NCBI GenBank assembly: GCA_012064415.1
Contig: SSNU01000109.1
Location: 361,788-425,787 of the forward strand
Reading direction: 5' to 3'
Length of the DNA: 64,000 bases
Source of the DNA: Gyrodactylus bullatarudis
Lineage: Eukaryota > Platyhelminthes > Monogenea > Gyrodactylidea > Gyrodactylidae
The notes below the pieces were generated by a model. That model made no database searches. It saw only the letters and a list, made by a program, of their open reading frames with translations, and was not told the origin of the DNA. The position numbers and the translations under genes were made by a program. Shown here piece by piece: positions 59,730 to 64,000 of this stretch. Within the stretch, counting starts at the first letter, position 1, and each line of letters starts with the position of its first letter.

Positions 59730-60299
59730 CATGGAGAAGTATGGAAAACCTGATCCCGATCTTATATTACAGTTGCTTGAATTCAATGGGGCTCTTTTAT
59801 TGAAAAGGGTAGCAGCGGCAGCAATCCTTCCGAGCCGAGGGGATGTAGAACAGATAATTCAAGGAGGGTTTTATAAATATTTTGTATCCTCTCGATCTTT
59901 TTACTCATATTCTGAAGAAGTTGGCAAAGTAGACTAGAACTATAATCAAAATTGGGGAGAATGACTCCTTTAAAGATGTCCAGTCGGATATTAGATGAGA
60001 TGATGAACTTCTTCAAGAAGAAGCATTTGCAATTCATTATCTTAATAATAGTGGAGAAATGATCTTTGGTATTGAGTATGGAATTGTAGTAGAGTCCCGG
60101 GTCCTTTATTGTATTAACCAAGAGCTGTGTGTAGGGACAATAGGGATTTTATTTGACAGAGACATTATTTTTGTTTTGGAATGGTTCAGGGTGAGAGTTA
60201 AGAATTAAGGTGAGTTAGTTCGATTTCAATTGCATCAGTATTCAATAGGAAAATTTTTTTGTTCCATGATGGAATCTGAAATCTTCAATAAAAATTAGT

Positions 60300-60440
60300 A
60301 AAAGTAGATTTAAATAGGATATAACCAACCTTTTTCCAAAGCCTCTTCCAGACGTTTCGGTACTGAGATCAAGTACTTTCTTCAGTGGATGAGACGCTTG
60401 TAACCTGAACTCTCTTCAATTTTATCTACAAACCTTGGTA
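60300..60440 (-). repeat. dispersed repeat E, copy 3 (best preserved)
   Basis: Matches copy 1 (1440-1570, opposite strand) and both halves of copy 2 (15.8 and 17.1 kb). On the minus strand it runs AGAGAGTTCAGGTTACAAGC, then the hammerhead-like core, then GAAGAGGCTTTGGAAAAAGG. No reading frame. It could be the terminal part of a Penelope-like element or a retrozyme, groups known to carry hammerhead motifs. Confidence 0.65.
60340..60400 (-). ncRNA. hammerhead-ribozyme-like fold (type I arrangement)
   Basis: Minus strand, 5' to 3': AAGCGTCTCATCCA (stem I 5' strand), CTGAAGA (core CUGANGA), AAGTAC-TTGATCTCA-GTACC (stem II, 4 bp GTAC/GTAC here; GGTAC/GTACC would be the repaired family form), GAAA, CGTC (minimal stem III and GUC cleavage triplet), TGGAAGAGGCTT (stem I 3' strand). 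Stem I pairs as AAGC/GCTT, TCT/AGA and TCCA/TGGA with small bulges. All invariant core blocks are present. The nearly absent stem III would need a dimer or an altered fold to cleave, so activity is unproven. Confidence 0.5.
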
Positions 60441-61381
60441 TTCCTAACTATTCAAACTAAAACTAAAACTATTCAAAATTGCATAAACCTTAAAATCAAT
60501 CAGATTGTCTGTAGAAAAATAAAACACTAAAAACCTGAAATTAACCATTTTTTAAATCAATAATTTATGAAAGTCTTCTTCTCTCTCCGTATAATTGCAA
60601 CCAATTATCCCCTATTTCGATTTCACCAATATTGCTATTGTATCAAAGTATCATATGTACCTATTTCTAGAGCCTCATTTTTATTCAAGCATCAGTATTC
60701 CTTTGAAGTGGGAGAAGGATTTTGGTGTCATCTGCATATTTGAAATATTGGACTGAGTCATTTGATAGTTTTATTATTGACTATATATCGACATAGATTA
60801 CAGCACAAGGGCTATTACCATACAGAAGATCGTTTGCCCTGTCAAGGAAGTGGAGTAGATTAGTTGTGGTACTTCTTCTCTTAATGAATCCGTGTTGATT
60901 TGGGTCGTTTGAGGGTAGGTTGATTTTTTTTTCAAATGTGAATTAATGAGTCTATCTATGATCGAGAGAAAAATTGGGATATTTGAAATTGGACGGATAA
61001 CAGCGGGAGTAGAGGGAATAGGGGTATAATTTTTTAACACATTTATTTTTAGTCCATGAGTTATTGTCAAGATTTGGGTCATTTTTGATCCAAAAATTTG
61101 CTATCATTTAAGCTTTATCGAATAAAAAACTGGATGATAAAAATTTTGTCAGTTTTGTTAATATATCACTAGTCAACAAATTGAAGGGAAACCAGGCTGA
61201 TTTTGAGATATGTTGTTTAGAATTTTGCACTGATTTCAATGATGCTATTTTAAAAATATTTAGTTTTGTGGCCACCATGGCAACAGAAAGTTTTTACAAC
61301 TTGCCTAGACATTATTTTTATTCTCTCAGGTTCTAAATCTCGTAGAATAATGTCTTGGTGTCAATCGAAAGCTAAAAATAT

Positions 61382-62619
61382 TTATCGTACGAATTTATAA
61401 TCGTTAAAGTTTTGAGACTTTTCAGCTCTGTCTAACAAGCCTTTTTTCTTTAAATCCTCCATCAAAATATTCTCAACATGACGATTTAAAATTTCATCAA
61501 GTTGCTGAATATATTTTGATCTCTTTTGTATCTAAAAAATTAAAAAAGTTAAAGGTGTTTTAAGTTTTTTCATATGACAAGGACTACACCAGCTTTAGGG
61601 GGTTTATGGGGTAACAAAAAAATGAATCTGTCAAAACAATAATAGCATCATTGAAATCAGCGCAAAATTCTGAACAACATATGTGAAAATAAAACTTTCA
61701 AAATACAGTAGGTATGCATATTTCGTTCTAAAGTTGGTTGATATGAAGTTGGGAATCAATGATTTTTACAGAAATCTTGATTTTTTCACCGGGAATTCGA
61801 ATTTGTTGAAGATTTTTTGAAATCCTGCTCAGTTGCTCACTTTTACCATTTGAAGGAAGAAATTGTGAAAAAAATTATTTTAATGATAAATATGGTCATT
61901 TTTCAAATTTGGCGCCAAAATCCCATTTTTTCGAACATTGAGCTAAATTTTCAGGATCAAGATTAGATAATAAAGCTGAATAGCATCGTCGAATAGTTCC
62001 CCTATTTTCGAGATATTTCGAATTATCGAAATTCCATTGATTTTCAAGTAGTGAAAATGATTTGAAATTCCTCTCCCAAACGATAATGAGGTTATGTATA
62101 CGATCAGACTCAGTTGAATTGATTTTCTTGTCTAATCTTGATCCTGAAAAACTTTTTAAATCAGCCTTCTACTCTCAAATCAACAAAATATTTAGCTCAA
62201 AGTTCGAAAAAATGGGATTTTGGCGAGAAATTTGAAAAATGACCATATTTTTCATTAAAATAATTTTTTTCACAATTTTTCTCTTCAAATGGTAAAAGTG
62301 AGCAACATGAGTAGGATTTCAAAAAATCTTTAACAAATTCGAATTCTCGATGAAAAAATCATTGATTCCCAACATTTTATCAATTAACTTTAGTTAGTAC
62401 TCTTCTCTGATCAGTTTTTTGAATACTTTAACCCCAAACTATCACAAGGCTTTTGAAAGCCAAGTTTCGATCACTCAATAACCGGGAATAAATGGTTAGT
62501 TTCTCGAACAGTTCTTAACCCTCAGATAAAGATGAAAATTATCAAACTCAGAAAAAGAGAGAAAAAGCTTTAAAAAAATAAATAGAAACTCACCTGATAA
62601 ACTGTCTTCTCGTCGATTG
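61382..62619 (-). CDS. unrecognised small helical protein, last two exons (5' incomplete)
   Basis: The last exon 61531-61382 follows acceptor TAATTTTTTAG and encodes IQKRSKYIQQLDEILNRHVE ... GLLDRAEKSQNFNDYKFVR and TAA. The exon before it ends at 62594 with a perfect donor CAG|GTGAGT. In the matching phase it reads AIDEKTVYQ, giving DEKTVYQ|IQKRSKYIQQ. It may start at acceptor TTATACAG (62619), which makes it a 26-nt micro-exon, or a little further upstream. An ATG in another frame (MRYLYSNRR...) gives only a short dead end. The product is a charged coiled-coil-like helix. No family is recognised. The 1062-nt intron carries hairpin element C1. Confidence 0.5.
61731..62390. repeat. TA-flanked hairpin element, group C, copy C1
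   Basis: Left end AAGTTGGTTGATATGAAGTTG, right end CAACATTTTATCAATTAACTT, TA outside both (61729-61730, 62391-62392). The arms are mirrored through 660 bp (TTTGGCGCCAAAATCCCATT left, its inverse near 62215). It lies within an intron of the minus-strand gene. Confidence 0.8.
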
Positions 62620-63527
62620 CTGTATAAATATCTCATCAGACCTCTTATAAGACTATGCAATCATTCTTTAATCCATTCGAAATTCCATTTCGGACTAGTA
62701 CACAATGATAGCATAGGTCTTATAAGCTGGCATCAAGAGTATTCACTGTACTGAACGATAATACTCGTTTCGTCTCTAAACTCATGAGGTAGGTTAGAGA
62801 AATTGAGCTTATATTTTAGTGAATATATTTGAGTCCTTATGAGTTTAGAATCAAACGAAATTATTTAGTTTCTTCAAATTAGATCCATTTGAGCAATTTC
62901 AACATGAAAATAAAATAATTTTTATGCCTCAATCCATATATATTTTATTATATAATGTTCTGTTTGGGGAATTAGATGAGCATACAATGTATATTACACA
63001 TGAACTATGTATGTAACTTTACATGATCTCGTATACCTTCTATATTGTACATAATGTACACACAATGTAGATTGTATATTAGGTTATAGATGTATCATGG
63101 GATATACCGGCGGGGGATTATTGTTCAGTTCTTGAAATAATATTAGAAAAAACTGATTATCACATAATATATATATACACCAGAATATGAATGAATCTGT
63201 CCTATATTCGTACATATGAATAAACTGAAAAATCAACTTTTAAATTAATTTTTTTAGAAAACTGTCCTGGCTACTTTGGAGTGGCTGGTACATTTAGCTG
63301 AAAATGAATAAAAATATTTTAATAATAACAGGGATTGGCTTAGGCAGTAGGAGTGGTTTTTGAAATTTCTTATTCTGCTTTTTGATCCATCTATTTTATT
63401 CAGTTCAGGAAATGTCTCTCGGAATTATTCATTAAACTTTATCTGATTTTAACATTTTCCCATACAAAAGGAAGAATTATTTTAGCTGAGTTTACTGAAC
63501 TAATTTGAGAGGTTAGGCTTTTAGAAG
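62620..63527. other. non-coding stretch, very AT-rich with TATATA tracts
   Basis: Probably the 3' flank of the gene ending at 63528 and upstream sequence of the gene at 62.6 kb. A TTTATT (AATAAA on minus) near 63393 could serve the former. TA microsatellite near 63165-63180. A plus-strand reading after TTTTTTTAG at 63260 (KTVLATLEWLVHLAENE) is only 17 codons and is not called. Confidence 0.4.
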
Positions 63528-63735
63528 CTAATCAAATTCAATCATAAGCCTGAATGAAATTGATACGGGAGCAGTAAACTCCATTCGTATTCGTTGCTGG
63601 CAGTGAAAAACAATATTTTGATATTTACCAACTGGGAATTATCATCTTTATAGTCTTTAATAAAGACTCTGTATCGTTTATCCTGTTCGAAGGAGAAAAT
63701 TTTTTTTTCATAAATTGAAACATCAACCAAAATTT
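63528..63735 (-). CDS. unrecognised protein, last exon(s), 5' incomplete
   Basis: An exon starting at 63735 after acceptor GTGTTTATTCAG encodes ILVDVSIYEKKIFSFEQDKR and YRVFIKDYKDDNSQL (35 residues). A donor TTG|GTAAAT at 63629/63628 and an acceptor TTTTTCACTGCCAG at 63597 define a 32-nt intron. The last exon then reads QRIRMEFTAPVSISFRLMIE and ends FD-TAG at 63528. Without splicing the frame ends at about 63542 with a less protein-like tail. The alternating hydrophobic pattern suggests a beta-rich domain. No family recognised. Confidence 0.42.
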
Positions 63736-64000
63736 CTGAATAAACACAGAGTATTTATCCATGAAAAAAACAAAAGATAATTACGCGTTTACACCATCAT
63801 TATATAAATAAACAATGTAATGTATTAGACATTATTATGAAACACGTACATGCATTTATAGTACAAAGCGTGATAGATATTTTAATCTATGGATAATATC
63901 CCTGTAGAATGTTTCCTATTTAACTTGGTCTAAATCTGTTTCAGTTTTATTTAAGTAACACAGGTAGTGATCTGAAAAAAAAATTATAAGATCTTGATCT
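63736..64000. other. non-coding stretch to the window edge
   Basis: Likely an intron of the gene ending at 63528. An acceptor-like TTTTTTTTTCAG at about 63972 (minus) precedes a short open stretch (HYLCYLNKTETDLDQ), but its phase does not join the next exon through a good donor, so it is not called. Confidence 0.35.

Larger units (their letters stand above)
59730..61085 (-). mobile_element. LINE copy, broken, minus strand
   Basis: Read on the minus strand, about 61082-60780 encodes the start of RT: IRPISNIPIFLSIIDRLINS, then in a shifted frame NQHGFIKRRSTTTNLLHFLD and CAVIYVDI. About 60121-59783 encodes the thumb and tail: IKIMNCKCFFLKKFIISS, ILPNFDYSSSLLCQLL, KKIERIQNIYKT. The catalytic Y-A-D-D part is absent. 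Repeat E with its hammerhead-like fold (60300-60440) sits in the gap, as an insertion or a rearrangement. Confidence 0.8.

Noticed and set aside
63262..63315. Plus-strand last exon KTVLATLEWLVHLAENE
   Set aside because: Only 17 codons after an acceptor-like T run, in three comparable frames, with no partner exon.
1..64000. CRISPR array, prokaryotic operon, or integrated viral genome
   Set aside because: No regularly spaced direct repeats, no dense single-strand gene run, and no viral hallmark genes. The repeats are eukaryotic transposons.

Overview
This is AT-rich (roughly 70% A+T) animal nuclear DNA. It holds spliced genes, AATAAA signals, a protocadherin-type receptor (a metazoan family), non-LTR retrotransposon debris, a mariner relic and many foldback transposons. 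The species cannot be fixed from the sequence. An invertebrate, probably a protostome, fits best. The mix of introns of 24-28 nt at the 5' end of a gene with introns of 0.7-1.1 kb further 3' recalls gene structures described for flatworms and for mesozoans, but this is only a hint.

Layout. (1) 1-5.6 kb: a mariner transposase relic, then a delta-protocadherin-like gene on the minus strand. Its first coding exon has three codons, one long exon encodes seven cadherin repeats plus the membrane span, and the cytoplasmic tail continues beyond the visible exon. (2) 7.5-10.2 kb: the largest LINE copy, with a broken ORF1 and a frameshifted reverse transcriptase. (3) 10.2-52 kb: a gene-poor repeat sea. 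It contains TA-flanked hairpin elements (three sequence groups with a shared terminal motif), TTAA-flanked piggyBac-like MITEs, LINE fragments, and dispersed repeats that are sometimes nested in each other. A few short open stretches here may be exons but are weak. (4) 52.0-59.1 kb: a compact gene cluster. OXLD1-like and PGGT1B (geranylgeranyltransferase type I beta subunit) lie head-to-tail on the minus strand. Sharing a 62-bp 5' gap with PGGT1B is a divergent plus-strand gene for an unrecognised, probably helical protein. (5) 59.7-64 kb: another broken LINE, a repeat carrying a hammerhead-ribozyme-like fold, and the 3' parts of two unrecognised minus-strand genes.

The most interesting signals are the ultra-short introns (24 and 28 nt certain in PGGT1B; about 22, 32 and 33 nt likely elsewhere), the tightly packed OXLD1/PGGT1B/divergent-gene cluster in which OXLD1 lacks a visible start codon, and the hammerhead-like fold in a dispersed repeat. 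The known genes have unrelated jobs: cell adhesion at the plasma membrane, protein prenylation in the cytosol, and a probable mitochondrial oxidoreductase-like protein. Nothing suggests a shared pathway.
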